Assembly: GCA_019693395.1 (NCBI GenBank) | Contig: JAAMXP010000313.1 | Location: 6,917 to 38,152 of the forward strand | DNA: 31,236 nt | Origin: Ettlia oleoabundans | Lineage: Eukaryota > Chlorophyta > Chlorophyceae > Chlamydomonadales | Direction of reading: 5' to 3' | Shown here: piece after piece, positions 1-11,149 of the stretch | How positions within the stretch are numbered: position 1 is the stretch's first letter | Layout: each line of letters begins with the position of its first letter | Notes under the pieces: generated by a model | What the model was told of the DNA's origin: nothing | Database searches by the model: none | The model's input: the letters and a program-made list of their open reading frames with translations, nothing else | Position numbers and translations under genes: made by a program

Positions 1-1208
1 CCACCCACCCACCGAGTTTCCGTTGCAGCCCTGGGCGGAGATCGCCAGCACATGGCGCAGCCCCTTGCACCCCAGTGCCTTGGTCAGCCCGCGGCGGAAG
101 CCCATGGTGTACACATCGTGGTAGTACCTGCATTGTATCGCAGCAGTCGTAAGAAGGGCCGGCAATAGGGGTGACTTCGGGTACCCATGGGCTCCATACA
201 GCGTTTCCTGGAAGGAGAGCCGTATACTGAAAAGGGAGGGGGCATTGGTTGGTTGCAACACCACATGTGGTGCCAATATAAAGGAGTGATGCTGGCGGAG
301 GGTGCAAGTCCTGCCGAGGGAAGCAGGGCTGGCAGGTGCAGGCAAGTAGAGGCAGCAAACAACTGGCATGACCGACTGCGAAAAAAGAAAGTAAGTTGGA
401 CCGAGGGTGAAAGAATGCCTAGCAGGCAGAAGGGGAGGGCAGGCCCCAGCGCACCTAAACGCCGCTTCCCAGCCCTCCGCGCCTCGTATTGTTGGCTGGG
501 ACTCAGACACTGAAGTAACGCCAATATATCTGCACAGCCAGCAGGGCCACATCTCGATTGATACATAGGGGATAGGCATTCTAACACTGCCGCGGGAATG
601 AGTCAACATGGAATCTGCTCCCTAGTGGCGCTACAGCAAGCAACGCTTTTGGGGCAACCTCGCCGCCCAGATACTTGTTGCGCAACTCAGAAAGCGCTGC
701 CGAGCTGTACTCACAGTCCCGCATTGTTCACGAATGCTGTGAGGTGGCCATCAAATCGTGATTCCACTCTATCAAACAGCGCATCCCAGGTGGTAGGCAG
801 CGCCACATCGCCACCCACCACCTCCACCACCACCCCATACTTCTCTTGCAGCTGGCGCTGTGAGGCTTCAGCGGCTTCAGCGTTGCTGTTGTAGCCAAGT
901 ACCTGCGCCCAGGCCGGGTGGAAATGGCGGGGGTGGCAGTGGGGGTGGGGTGTGGTTCCTGCTCAGCTTTGCAAAAGCCATGTCTTTTGAGTGAGCAAAT
1001 TGCTGCCATGTCTGCCCCACACTCCACCACAAAGAGCCCCATGAGGAGTTGGTTGTCCTATGCTCACACAGCATGCTGTGAGATACAACTTGCATAGCAT
1101 GCCAGCACACCAAGCTGTAGCCATCCCGGGCCAGGCAACTCGCGATGCCAAAGCCGATACCGCGAGTCCCGCCGCTGATTACTGCCACACGCGGCTCTGC
1201 TGCTGAGC
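1..1208 (-). CDS. Short-chain dehydrogenase/reductase (SDR), partial at left edge
   Basis: Four exons splice in phase on the minus strand: 1111-1208, 715-902, 455-529 and 13-127. The first visible exon carries the Rossmann motif GGTRGIG followed by GIASCLARDGYSL. The second carries the NNAG motif that stabilises the SDR central sheet (AFVNNAGL). The last visible exon ends AISAQGCNGNS at a GTGGG donor, in the strand where the catalytic Ser usually lies; the YxxxK catalytic motif would be beyond position 1. This is the classical NAD(P)(H)-dependent oxidoreductase fold, with FabG-type ketoacyl reductases among the nearest relatives; the substrate cannot be told. The 1208 boundary is a TGCAG acceptor in phase 1, so at least one upstream exon, possibly with a targeting peptide, lies between 1209 and about 1540, but I could not fix it. 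The gene is divergent from the F-box gene at 1687. SDR call is firm; exact function is unknown. Confidence 0.85.
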
Positions 1209-1686
1209 CTGCAATATGAGTAAGGATGCCTGGCTACTGTGTCACTACACAAGGCTTCCGGGCGGCAATAAGTGATGCCGCAAGGAGTGACGGCTGGCAG
1301 CCCAATTCAGCCGGGCGAAGTCGCTGACGGTGCGTCGGCGCAGGTGAGCGCAGGTCGACCCGTCGGATGGCCTCATCGCAACGCCTATCGACTTGCCTTG
1401 CTCTCCGGCTGTCATGGCAATCCACACAGGTCTGCGTTGAGCGGCCCGAGTGCGGCTTGCAAGTTGCCTGGAACGCGCAGTCCCTTGACGGCCCTCGATT
1501 ACGATACGAGAAGACCCCATTTCATTAGAGCGTTACGATGGCCCTCAATCCGTCAGTTGCAACTGTCAGTGGGCGCCAGGCTGTCAACCTTGTCAACAAC
1601 TGTCCTATCCACTTGCTTGCACACAGCGATTCATTTTTGTATTCGACCTTGTTTACAACGTCACATATGAATCACTTGAGTTGAAA
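1209..1686. promoter_or_regulatory. Divergent intergenic region between SDR and F-box gene
   Basis: This 478-base stretch separates two genes reading outward. It must contain the missing 5' exon of the SDR gene; minus-strand frames are open here (1245-1520 and 1234-1425, Arg-rich) but none has a convincing donor in phase 1. I see no clear TATA element. The part nearest 1687 is comparatively T-rich. Confidence 0.35.
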
Positions 1687-3293
1687 ATGGCGGCCACCAT
1701 CCCCTCGCTGCCTGCAGACGCTATTGTGAACGTGCTTGGCTGTCTCTCCGACGCCAAGGCCAGGTGCGGTCCGCATGCCACAGTGTGCAGCCGATAGGCG
1801 GCAGGGTGCCTTTGCGCTTGCCGTCGTGCACGGACTGAGTCCGCAGCGACATCTTGCCACTGTGTGAGTTCACAACGTATATCGTCACCTTGATTGCGCA
1901 GGCACGGCGTGGCGGCGCTGGTTTGCCGTCAGTGGCGGGAGCTAGCTGTTACATCCGCCGTGATGCACCGCCTCCAGTCAAGTGCACTGGCCCGCTGGGG
2001 CTGCCTCGGCTTCATTCGCTGTGCCAGTGGATGGTGCGATATGCAGCTGGTCACGTGCAAGACCTTCATTTTGCGATAGATCTATACCCAGTTGAGGAGG
2101 GGAAGCCGGCATGATCGAGACGCACCCGCTAATCATCGCCGCGGTGGCAGCCTGCGGTGCGGCGGGCGGCCTCCACTCGCTAACGCTGCAAATTGACATG
2201 CGTTGCGCTTCAGCAGCTGGGTGGCAGCGCTGCGCGACCTGCGCAGGCTTGTCCTTGCTCCTTTGAACACGTCGGATGGGACCAGCATAGAGACCCAGCT
2301 GCAGCCGCTAGGCGCTCTGGAGGTCCTGGAGCTGCACGGGGTGGAGCTTATCTCCGGCGCTGCCTTGCCCTCATCCCTCACGCACCTCTACCTGGAGCAC
2401 AGATGGGCCTGGTATCCAAAGCAGGTATGTTTGCTTTCTACGCTTGTGTATTGCACGACTGCCTGCCCCAGAACAACCTCATTGTCTTCTGATTGGGCTC
2501 ATTGATATGGTGACAGCGAATCCGCACGTGTGGTTGCCTTGCCCTCCTGCCTATGCAGCTTGAATGCCTTTCCAGGCTGCACAGCCTGCAATTGCGTTTC
2601 TCAGACTATGAGCCGCGGGACTATGACGTTTTGACTCGACTCACCGCACTCAGGCGTCTGATGCTGGAGGCTCTTGATTGGCTCCCCGCCTGTCTCCACC
2701 GCCTGTCCTGGCTAAATGCGCTCGCCCTGATCGACTCACCTTTCCGCACCAACAACCCCGCCAGCGCAATGGCACAGCTGGAAGCCGGCCTGGTGCCACT
2801 AACCCAGCTGACCAGGCTGGACTTGGAGATCAGGGATGCAGAGCGCCTGCCAGCAGCAGCGCTTGCGGGCCTGCGCCAGCTGCAGCACTTCTCCCTGCAA
2901 TTCACCTTGCACGGCTTGGTGGTGCACAAATTGAGGCTGCCTTCAGGCCCCTGGTTGGCCAACCTGCGGCACATTCAGCTGCCGGCCAACTCCGCAGCCC
3001 TTTGTGTGGATGTGCTGTCAGAGGCGCGGCAGCTGGAGTGTGTCTGCCTCAGTGAGCTCTGTGAGTCCTGCCGTGAGGCAGACACACTTTTTATGCTAGG
3101 CATGGGCCGCCACTGAGCCCCCGTTGCGCCACTTACGCCTGCGTTATGGCCTCAACAAAGTGAGCAACGCAGTTGCTCCGCAGCAGCTAATGCGGCGGCG
3201 CGCCATCAAAGCCTCCGCGTCACGATTGTGAACGGCTGGGAAGCATGCAGTCCCGAGTTTTTTGAGGTGCCGCAGTTCACGCCCATGTTCTGA
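1687..3293 (+). pseudogene. F-box/leucine-rich-repeat protein gene, frame-broken
   Basis: Exon 1 (1687-1763) encodes an F-box start, MAATIPSLPADAIVNVLGCL, and joins in phase to 1902 onward, which completes it (HGVAALVCRQWRELAV). LRR-type text then follows in three different frames with no splice sites between them: SLCQWMVRYAAGHVQDLHF (ending at a stop, 2112-2114), then MIETHPLIIAAVAACG to about 2200, then FSSWVAALRDLRRLVL from about 2206. A normal intron (2425-2558) leads to an LRR exon that stops at 3114-3116. Similarity continues in another frame (PPLRHLRLRYGL) and returns to the first for the end, SPEFFEVPQFTPMF, stop 3291-3293. F-box LRR proteins normally select substrates for SCF ubiquitin ligases. 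At least five frame changes in 1.6 kb point to a dead gene, because neighbouring genes splice with none; undetected tiny introns are the alternative. Confidence 0.7.
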
Positions 3294-4307
3294 TGGACCC
3301 CTTATCGACGTTGATGTTGTTTGAAGCTACTGCCAGCTTTTTGACAGTCTTTTTACACTTCTTGCCAGTTCTTCTGTCGTCCAATTGCACCTTCAAAGTT
3401 ACTTTAAAGTTATTGAGGTCATTTTGTAAGGAAATCACTGTGCCAGAATTTGAAACAAAATTGTGCCCCATAACCTCAGCTGCCATTTGCAGGGTATCCT
3501 GCACCAGCAACAGATGTGCAAAGGCTTGTGGCCCCACCATTGTCAACATCTGTTGCAGAGACAGGCAACAAGGTATGAAGCACAACAATGAGGGAGGGGA
3601 TTCAAGCACTGCGGTTGGCCGGGCCCGGCAGCATTGAGAGTTTTAAGCTACGATCAGTGTTGTCCGTTTTGCTCCCTTTCTCACAGACAGGTTTTTGCGC
3701 TTGTTACATATAAATCTCTTGATTGAGCAGGCAACAATCCAGGGTTTCAATTGCATTTCAATACCGCATTTGAAAGTGCCGTGACCAGGCCTTTTGCAGT
3801 GAGAAGTGCACTTTTCAGGAAACCCAGTGCAATTGATGCAGCAGGCCGCGGCAGGCGCCCGTGTGGGGACCCTGCTACGCAAATAAAATCACAACGAGAT
3901 GGACCCTCAAGCAATATGTGAAGCGCAAGGAATGCAGAAGACAAGGACATGGAAGCAAAGCGGGTGCCATATTAAAGAGAGAACTGCAGTTCCATGAGGT
4001 GGGGGCCAGCGGTAATAGAATTGAGTTGCACGTTTGGGGCCCAGGGGTTGAGAAATGAAGACACGTGTGCCTATAATGGGGTTTCCCCATGCACGTGGTC
4101 GTATGGGTGGGATGAATTGGGGCTGCGGATGGTGGCTGGGAAAGGACGTGTCCCAGGGCGAGCATACGTCTCGCTTGCTGCAAGGGTTCCCTGAAGGGCA
4201 AACGGGCAAGCTGGCAGTGCCCAAGCTAAGCTGCGGTCTGTGCAAAGAGCCTATCTGGAGATGGCATGGCATGTGCTGCCGGGAAGTGAGCTGCCCTCGC
4301 TTCGCAG
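3294..4307. other. AT-richer intergenic island with minus-strand Lys/Cys-rich frames
   Basis: About 1 kb between the F-box gene and the NRT2-A stop. The part up to about 3960 is clearly richer in A and T than the flanking coding DNA. On the minus strand it holds a frame at 3643-3882 containing C-x3-C-x4-H-x4-C (a near zinc knuckle, HCKRPGHGTFKC) and one at 3280-3564, preceded by a good pyrimidine tract plus AG, that ends in a Lys-rich tail (TGKKCKKTVKKL). I recognise neither. The distal 3' UTR of NRT2-A probably also lies here; TTACA (TGTAA on the minus strand) occurs at 3704-3708. Decayed mobile DNA is a possibility, not shown. Confidence 0.35.
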
Positions 4308-7300
4308 TCAGACGTTGGTGGCGGTAGAGGCAGCGGCGTTCTCTGCCGAGAGCTTGCCCAGTTGCTGCTTCATGCCGCGGTTGGAGCGTGACTCGCTTGC
4401 CCAGGCCATGATGGCGCGGTGCAGGCCCTGCTCCCGCTCAGCGGCGGTGTAGTCCCGGCTGTAGTACTCCTCCTCTGTCACTTCAGGGTTGCCGGGGGTC
4501 AGCATGCCGCCCCACATGGGGAAGTGCATCAGGGTTAGCGTGGAAGTCACAGCCAGGATCATCACGCCCTGCAGGCAAGGCCAGGAATCAGCGCAAGGAT
4601 AAAAAAACGTCTATGCGAACAGGGGAAATGGGCAGAGGGTAAGTGATCGTGTGGTGCGTATTAGCTGCCTGGCTGTGGTCACGGCTGAGAGAGATAGTGC
4701 ATGGCTTGCTGGCAAAGAGCATGGTCGGCAGCTGCAGCTGGGCTGGCTGACTGGCTGGCACAAGGATTGGGGCAAGCAGAGATGAATTTGGGGCATGGAT
4801 TTAGGGCAGAGCTGGAAATGGAGTTGGCTGCAAGGCCTCACTCACCATCCACTTGAAGCCCTCAGCGTTGGTCATGCTGGTACCAGTGAAGAAGAGTGAC
4901 TGGTTGATGGCACCTCCAACATTGCCTGCAAGAGAAATAAACAAGAGGGGAAGACGGCTACATTAAGACAAGAGTTGCAAGCGACAGGCAGCGGAGGGAA
5001 TCATTTCGGCAAAGGCAGCGAGACGGCAGGGTCTGCATGGATACGCAAGCTGTCTACACACACACACACACACACATAGGCCCACAACAGAACCAGGCAA
5101 AGGCGCAGGTGTGGTACGCAAATGTGCTCCCTGCAGCTGCTGTCTTCCCCGCCTCCTCTCTCCTTCAAATGCTCAAAACAAAGGCAGGCAGACTCACCGC
5201 CAGCGCCGATGAGCCCTGATGCCACGCCCAGGCCGCGACGGGTAATGAAGGGCGCAATCCCAAAGGTGGCTCCGCAGGCCATGGGCGTGCATACAGACCA
5301 GATCACCACCACAAGCATGGTGAGGCCGAGGGAGTCGGAAACGTAGAACATCAAGAGGGAGCACGCGCCGCCTGCAGGGAGAGGATGGGACAGCGGAGGA
5401 ATGTGGGGCGGGGAGGTGGCAGCAGCACGAAATGGGGAGCAAAGGGCTGGGCTCAGCGGCAGGCTGCATCACTGTTACAATTCCTGCACGCACATGGAAG
5501 GGCATAAAACACATCAATGCTTGAATGTCCACAACAACAAAAAACAAAAATTCTCACCCAGGGACTGCATGGTCCAGAGGATCCACAAGCGGCCGCGCAT
5601 CCCAAACCGGCGGGACACAGTGTCTGAAGCAAGGCCGCCCATTGCGCGGGCAAACAAGTTGGCCAGGCCAAACACGGCTCCCAGCACGCCCGCAACGTTC
5701 AGGTTCATGTCAAACTGCAGTGGCAGGAACAGCAAAGAAGCGAACAGGGAGGGCGGTGAGTCAAGTTGACTGGTGCGCAGCTGGGTTGTGCTGTGGCTTG
5801 GCTGTGGCCAAGCACCGGACCCCGCGTTTCTTAGCTCTTCGGCTGGGTGCCTGGCAGGTTAGCGGCTTGAAATCCCAACCCAATATGTGGTTTTTATAGT
5901 GTGTGCAAGCGCCTGCAATCCAGCATACAATGCTTGAGTTTCTAGTGACTAACCTGATCGTACAGGTAGGTGCCAATGTTGTTGTTCACAGTCAGCTCCA
6001 CACCAAAGCAGTAACCATAGCCAAGCACAAGCAGCCAGGTGCTGCAGGGCAGGAGGTGTGGGGATGGTTATAAAGGGCGGATGGATAGAAGCGCTGTGAG
6101 GCAGGCTGCGAGGCCTGTCTCCCCCGCCTATTAGGGTTCTTGCGGCAGCGCTATGATAAACAGGGTTCCTGCAGCAGCGTATGGGAGCAGTGCTGGTCTG
6201 CTGCCTCACCGGTAGTTCTTGACTGCAGCCAGAAGCGCCATGTGGGTCTTGGCCTTGTCCTGCTTGCCCGACTTACGCAGGGCGCCGTAGTTACCTGCGG
6301 CAGCACACCACAAAGGGCACACACATTTGAAATTATTGTGTAATGCATAGGATACTATCAGACTCAGTACGAGCACTGCATCAGCACTGCAGGTGCGGGG
6401 GCAGCCTGCCAACCGGTTCCCAGCCAGCTGATGACCGACAATGAACACAAGGCTTATTGGTGAGCCTTGACCATGCCCAGAGTGACTTATGCCACTTGTC
6501 CTGCTGCATGCATGAAGCGTTGGCTGTTGCGCAATGCAGGCTCCGCTGCCAACCGCCCTCTTTTACTGCTGCCTTCCGCCCAAAAGCCTGCTCACCGTCT
6601 GGCAGGTCCTGGCCAAACACCAGCACAGCAAGGCCAATGGTGATTTGGCACCAGGCTGGGATGAAGTAGGCCACGCGCCAGGCCACAAAGCTGGGGTGCA
6701 GGTTCTCCATTCCAGCGAGGATGAAAGGCATGAGCAGGTAGGTAAGACCGGCGCCCATGTTGCCCCAGCCGGCTGCTACTGCATTGGCGGTGCCCACAAT
6801 CTTGGCGGTGAACAAGACAGAACACCAGAACTGGCACGCCACAAATGTAGCCAGGGAGAAACCAATGATCCTGCAGGCAACAAAATTAAGGGGCCGGGGG
6901 TGGTGGGGTGGGGTGAGTGAAGGGAGAAGAGCTTGGGGACGGCACCAGGCATGGTAATAGCGACGTTATGCATCATGAGAAACCAGGTGGCCTATCGGAG
7001 TGCACAACCGTAACCCTGCACTCGTTTCGTTGTGTAATGAGCCGCTGAACAGTGAAGTGCGAAGGCTGCAAACGACTTGCTTGCCGGCTGCTGGGCACCA
7101 GTGTGCGACCGACCAACTGCAGGTAAGGCCGCCCCGCTGGTCACTCACATTCGGCATGCAATGAAACCGGCGGCATCTGTAACGGCGGCCATGCCAAAGG
7201 TGGCGGCAGAGCACAGCAGCTGCAGCACGCCGTGGCCATAGCGGGGGCCGTAGGAGTCGCAAACTGCAAGAAAACGGCGACGGACGGTTTTTAGCAGGCA

Positions 7301-8138
7301 GGAGCAAGAAGGCAAGGTTTTATAGGTGTGATCAACAGGCGATAATGAGGGCAGCACCAGAGCAAGCTTGGGTGTAAGCAACTCACCAGCACCCATCAAA
7401 ATGCGCGAGAACACAGCTCCAGTCACAGAGGCAATGGAAGCACCGCCAATGTCCTGCTTGGTAAGATCGAGGGCGTCGCTGCAACAACGGTGAATGGAGT
7501 GGCGATACCATGAGTGAGAACAAGCGCAAGAGTGGCTGGCGGAAAACTCAAGTAACACAAACGAGAGTTCACAGCCACTTAGGAACACAGAAATTGCCGG
7601 CTGCGCAGCATATGATAGCAGGGCTGAAGCGCGGGGCGTGGCTGGAGAAGTTGCACTACTACTAACTCCCAAGGGAAGGCAGGTCCGACACGCACCGGAT
7701 GACGGGCATCATGGGAGGAGCGGCAAAGGTGGCGAAGAAGGCAAACATGAATGACATCCAGTTAAGGTGGAAGGAGCGGTGGTGGGGGTGCTCAAAGCTC
7801 CACACCTTGAGCACCTTGGACCTGCAGGATTGAGGGAATGAGTGAGGCCAAGGGGAGCCTCATGAGGCCGCAACTCCAAACACAGCAGTCGGTGGAAAAG
7901 CCGAGCACTGCCACAATCAACAAGCGAGTGCGCCGCAGGGGAAGCGGAATAAGGCAGTTGTCCAGGGCTCTGGTTCACACCCAGCATCCCTTGCTGTGGC
8001 TGCAGCCGCTGCAGCCACCTCGGCTTACTTGTTTTCGCTGTCCACCGGCACACGGAAGCGTGGCACATCCTCTTCTGAAACATTGGTCAAGGACCTGGGA
8101 ACCTTAGCGGCGCCGCCATGGGCGCTGTCGTCAGCCAT
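4308..8138 (-). CDS. NRT2: High-affinity nitrate transporter NRT2, copy A (NNP family, MFS)
   Basis: Eleven exons: 8029-8138, 7696-7821, 7387-7478, 7149-7263, 6596-6870, 6210-6294, 5954-6041, 5558-5714, 5198-5371, 4846-4925, 4308-4568. They sum to 1563 nt, giving 520 aa. The start ATG at 8138 has a GCC context before ATGG. The family signatures are all present: the MFS loop [12 protein letters not shown] (about 108-119), the nitrate signature AGWGNMG (181-187) and the second Gly-rich signature GLIGAGGNVGG (about 402-412). Arg104 (VFSRILMG) and Arg320 (LFARAMGG) sit where fungal NrtA has its nitrate-binding Arg pair. Length and hydrophobicity fit 12 membrane segments in the plasma membrane, importing nitrate with protons. 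In algae and plants most NRT2 proteins need NAR2, which is encoded nearby. The C-terminus is hydrophilic. Nothing is broken, and the second copy at 14909-18760 shares every intron position. Confidence 0.96.
5056..5076. repeat. (AC)n microsatellite in NRT2-A intron 9
   Basis: An uninterrupted AC dinucleotide run of about ten units lies in the intron 4926-5197. On the sense strand of NRT2-A it reads (GT)n. The paralogous intron of NRT2-B (15443-15627) has none, so it arose after duplication or was lost in copy B. Confidence 0.9.
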
Positions 8139-9398
8139 GGCTCAAGTGGGGTGTGAGCTGCAGGCAAGGAGCAGGCGGTCAGGCGGCGGTCGGGGCGGGT
8201 TGGGTGGTATGGGTTATGGGCGGCAGCGGCTGAAGCCAAAGCGCAGCCATGTCACCCTGCTGCACTGGATATTATGGCTATCGTTGGGACTGTAATGTTT
8301 GGGAGGGCCACGAGAGGGGTGGGTGGGCTGCAGGGCTGAGGAAGTGCTGGCTGCAATGGCCCCCACCTCCCAGGCGGCAGCTTGGCTGTGGCATTGGCTA
8401 CCCAAGGCGCACGGCATGTTGCTGTTGCGCCCCCGGCAGCGCCTAAAACGACATACCTTGGGCAGACTGCTTGCAAGCAACACCAGGCGCGAGTGTAAAG
8501 GCAGTGTAGAGCGAAATGCGTGCTCAGTACCCGTGGGGCGCCGGGCTCGCTACCAACAAAAGAACAGCAAGTGCGGCGCAACCAGCAGCAGCGCTTGCAG
8601 GACGGGAAGATCGGGGCCACCAAAGCGTGGCCGAGGTGCTCGCTGCGAGTGCACAGCGGGAGTGCAATATAAGGTCAAGTCGTGCAAGTTGTCAACCTTC
8701 GCCTTAATCGGGTTAGTGAAGATGCAATAAGAGTATTTTGCTCAGGGACTATCCGTTCGTTCTTTCAGAGGGGGCCTTTTTTTGGCAGCCCGTTTCCCAC
8801 AAGTTTTCAACTATAAATCGCGTTGAAAAGCCTTCTGAGATGCTTGAGAACAGCACGGAGTACGTGGCCGCTTGCCAGTAAGGGACCAGAGGGAGCTGAC
8901 CCTCCCACAGCTGCCAGCACGGCAGCGGCGGCTCGGGCGGCAGCGGCCCAGCAGCAGCAGCGGGGCAATGGCTACAGCGGGCGCATGATCATTTCGCACT
9001 TGGCTACACACTTTCCACTGTTGACCGCTAAGTGAAACACCGACCCGTTCCATTACTAGGCTGCAGCTGCAGCTGCGAGCCTGGTTGCCAGTCGCCCCTC
9101 TGCCGCCCAGGCAGGTGTGGCGGGGAGCCAGCGGGCAAACATCCTGAGTTGGTTTACCGGTTGTCAGCATGCTACAACACCATTCTGCTGCGACCGGTCT
9201 CTCAACCAGTCTTCTGCTGCAAGCTAGCCAGTCACGTTTGCAGCCGTCCCCAAAAACCGCTTCTTCTTCGTCAGACCCCCAACCGACAAGTTGTTTAGTA
9301 GAGCAACATGATGAAGGTTTTATTGTCCTAACTGGCAACACAAAACAGAAATAGACTAGCTTACCCCCACCTTCCCCCCCGCTGATCAGCCATCAGAT
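8139..9398. promoter_or_regulatory. Upstream region of NRT2-A
   Basis: About 1.26 kb with no gene I can support. The first 30 bases upstream of the NRT2-A ATG resemble those upstream of NRT2-B (both read ggctca, a G-run, then gagctgcag on the plus strand), suggesting that the duplication included the 5' UTR. A CAG-rich low-complexity patch lies around 8940-8962 and a T-run around 8777-8783. Promoter elements for nitrate induction are expected here, but I see no defined motif. Confidence 0.4.
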
Positions 9399-9576
9399 TT
9401 AAGGAAAAGATGTGGCAGCTGGTTGGCGACATGCCACGTAATTCCGGAGCGGTCTCTTCCACCTTGAGTAAAAACAGAACGGGTTCAAAAAGGTAAATGG
9501 CAAAATTGTGTGCTCACCAGGGTGTAACCAAGGCTCCATGCATGGTGGCGATGGGGTCCATAAACAAGCTGGCACT

Positions 9577-9862
9577 TCACCCTGCGCCACCACCGTTGAC
9601 GCACGATCCCCTGCCCCTGCCGCCGCCCCCGCCACGGCGTGCGGTTGCTGAGTTGCTGCCCGCATCTCCCTGCAGAGGAATAGGCAGGGTGTGTAAGTGG
9701 ACTTGTGTAAGTTGACGTGTTGGTGAGCTCCCTTGGCTGTTCGGCTGTGTCACCACGGCCTTGACCTACCTGCAGCCGTGCCTGCAGCTGCTTGCTGCCT
9801 ACAACTCGCTGAGGGAGGCCCTGCCACAGCGCAGGGCCTACTGCGTTGCGCCTGCCAGCCAT
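9577..9862 (-). CDS. Possible small Gly/Arg-rich protein (doubtful)
   Basis: Two exons of 93 nt each (9770-9862 and 9577-9669), joined by a GTAGG donor and a TGCAG acceptor in phase 0, give a 61-aa reading frame. It starts MAGRRNAVGPALWQGLPQRV and ends with an RGG-like stretch (ARRGGGGGRGRG), then GGGAG and a stop. RGG stretches often bind RNA, but this one is too short to argue function. An alternative splice from a GTGCG donor inside exon 2 to an acceptor after a strong pyrimidine tract near 9465 would replace the tail with one starting WKRPLRNYVACRQ and stopping at 9399. I do not recognise any homologue, and the frame may be chance in GC-rich DNA. Confidence 0.25.
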
Positions 9863-11149
9863 GATGCTGCAGGATTATAATTGACAGACTCAGACGGGGC
9901 GGCTGCAGGCTTTCAGCGTTGTTGCAAACAAGGGAATACTGCGGAACATTCGGTTGTTGCCGCAATCAGGTGGGCAGGAGGCCAGCATGTGGGCCCCCAT
10001 GTGGGCCGTCGATCTCAAGCTCTGAGTCACGTGCTCACTCCCACGGGGGCGGGGCCGGAAGGAAGCCGGGAGCTGCCGCTGCTGTCGATGCATGGGTGGA
10101 CATGCTTATTTGCAGTAGTTGGCAGCTTGCAAGCGTCTATAGCCGCTGAGTACGCGCCCTGACGGAGGGGGCGCCGGCGCCGAGCGACAGCAACTGCTGG
10201 CACCAGCATTAAGCGTATACTTAGATCTGCGGACGTGAACCCAACACGTTACACGATCCCCTCGTGGGAAGCTGTCTTATCTACAGGTATATGGGCCGGA
10301 GCACGCTGTTATTTTGGGACCTCATGTTCTGCGGCTGGGGGAAGCGGTGAGACGGACAGCGCCAACCGACACGGCCTGAACTAGCGGCGAGTTGAAACCG
10401 CCGCGTTCACAACAGCTACTGAGGGTAGGGCAAAACCCTTGTATGACCTATGACGCTGTACAAGGTATAGATTTGCACCAGGATGTCAGCATCAGCCCCT
10501 GATGCACAGATGTGCAGCTCAAACCCATGTCGCACCCGCTGCCACGCCGGCGGCTGCCTTTCCACCACGGCCACCAGCAGCATGACCAGCAGCCGGCGCA
10601 GTCCGCAAGTGGAGCAGGAGCATACGCCGCCTCCATCAACGACTTGACACTGCTGGCATCTAGGGGTTGCATCTCAAATGACTCAGGGGTTGTCGCACTG
10701 CAGCCTAGAATGATGTAAAATTGCCTCAACACGATACACACAGAGTAGCACAGCACCGGCCGTGACTCTCAGGGGCAACCAGCGGTCGATGACGGTTCTT
10801 TTGTTGATGCAGCAAAGCATGCAAGGTCGGTAGCAGTAGAGTTGCAGGGCAAGTGCAGGGATCAGTTGGTGAAAGCAAGAACTTTGGTACCTTGCAGTGC
10901 GGGTGGTCAGCATTACAACAATGTTTGGCAAGCAGCTGCAGGTGACAACCTGCGCCATGAAAGAGGTAACGACGGTATTTGGGATGTTGCATGGCATATG
11001 GGCTCTGCAGTGCTTGATCCTGGCTCTTCAGAGCTTGCAAGTGAGCAGGGCTGTCACAGGTGCCTGACATGTGGCAGCGCCCTTGCTGCTATCCCAGATA
11101 GGACAGCCCAGCATCACAGTCATTGCCGCTGCTGGCAGCGGACTTCTCC
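9863..11149. other. Intergenic stretch downstream of the HhH gene
   Basis: About 1.29 kb with open frames in several phases but no recognisable protein and no consistent splice pattern. It should contain the 3' UTR of the minus-strand HhH gene; the first TTACA below its stop (TGTAA in sense) is at 10913-10917. A perfect 12-bp palindrome of GGCGCC type sits at 10170-10181. Confidence 0.35.
10913..10917 (-). terminator. Candidate TGTAA poly(A) signal of the HhH gene
   Basis: TTACA on the plus strand reads TGTAA in the sense of the minus-strand gene, about 235 nt below its stop codon. TGTAA is the common chlorophyte polyadenylation element; the position is plausible but unproven. Confidence 0.35.

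Noticed and set aside
10448..10756. Minus-strand frame containing MQPLDASSVKSLMEAAYAP
   Set aside because: An AG acceptor precedes it, but there is no partner exon, no family resemblance and the continuation is Cys/Trp-rich noise.
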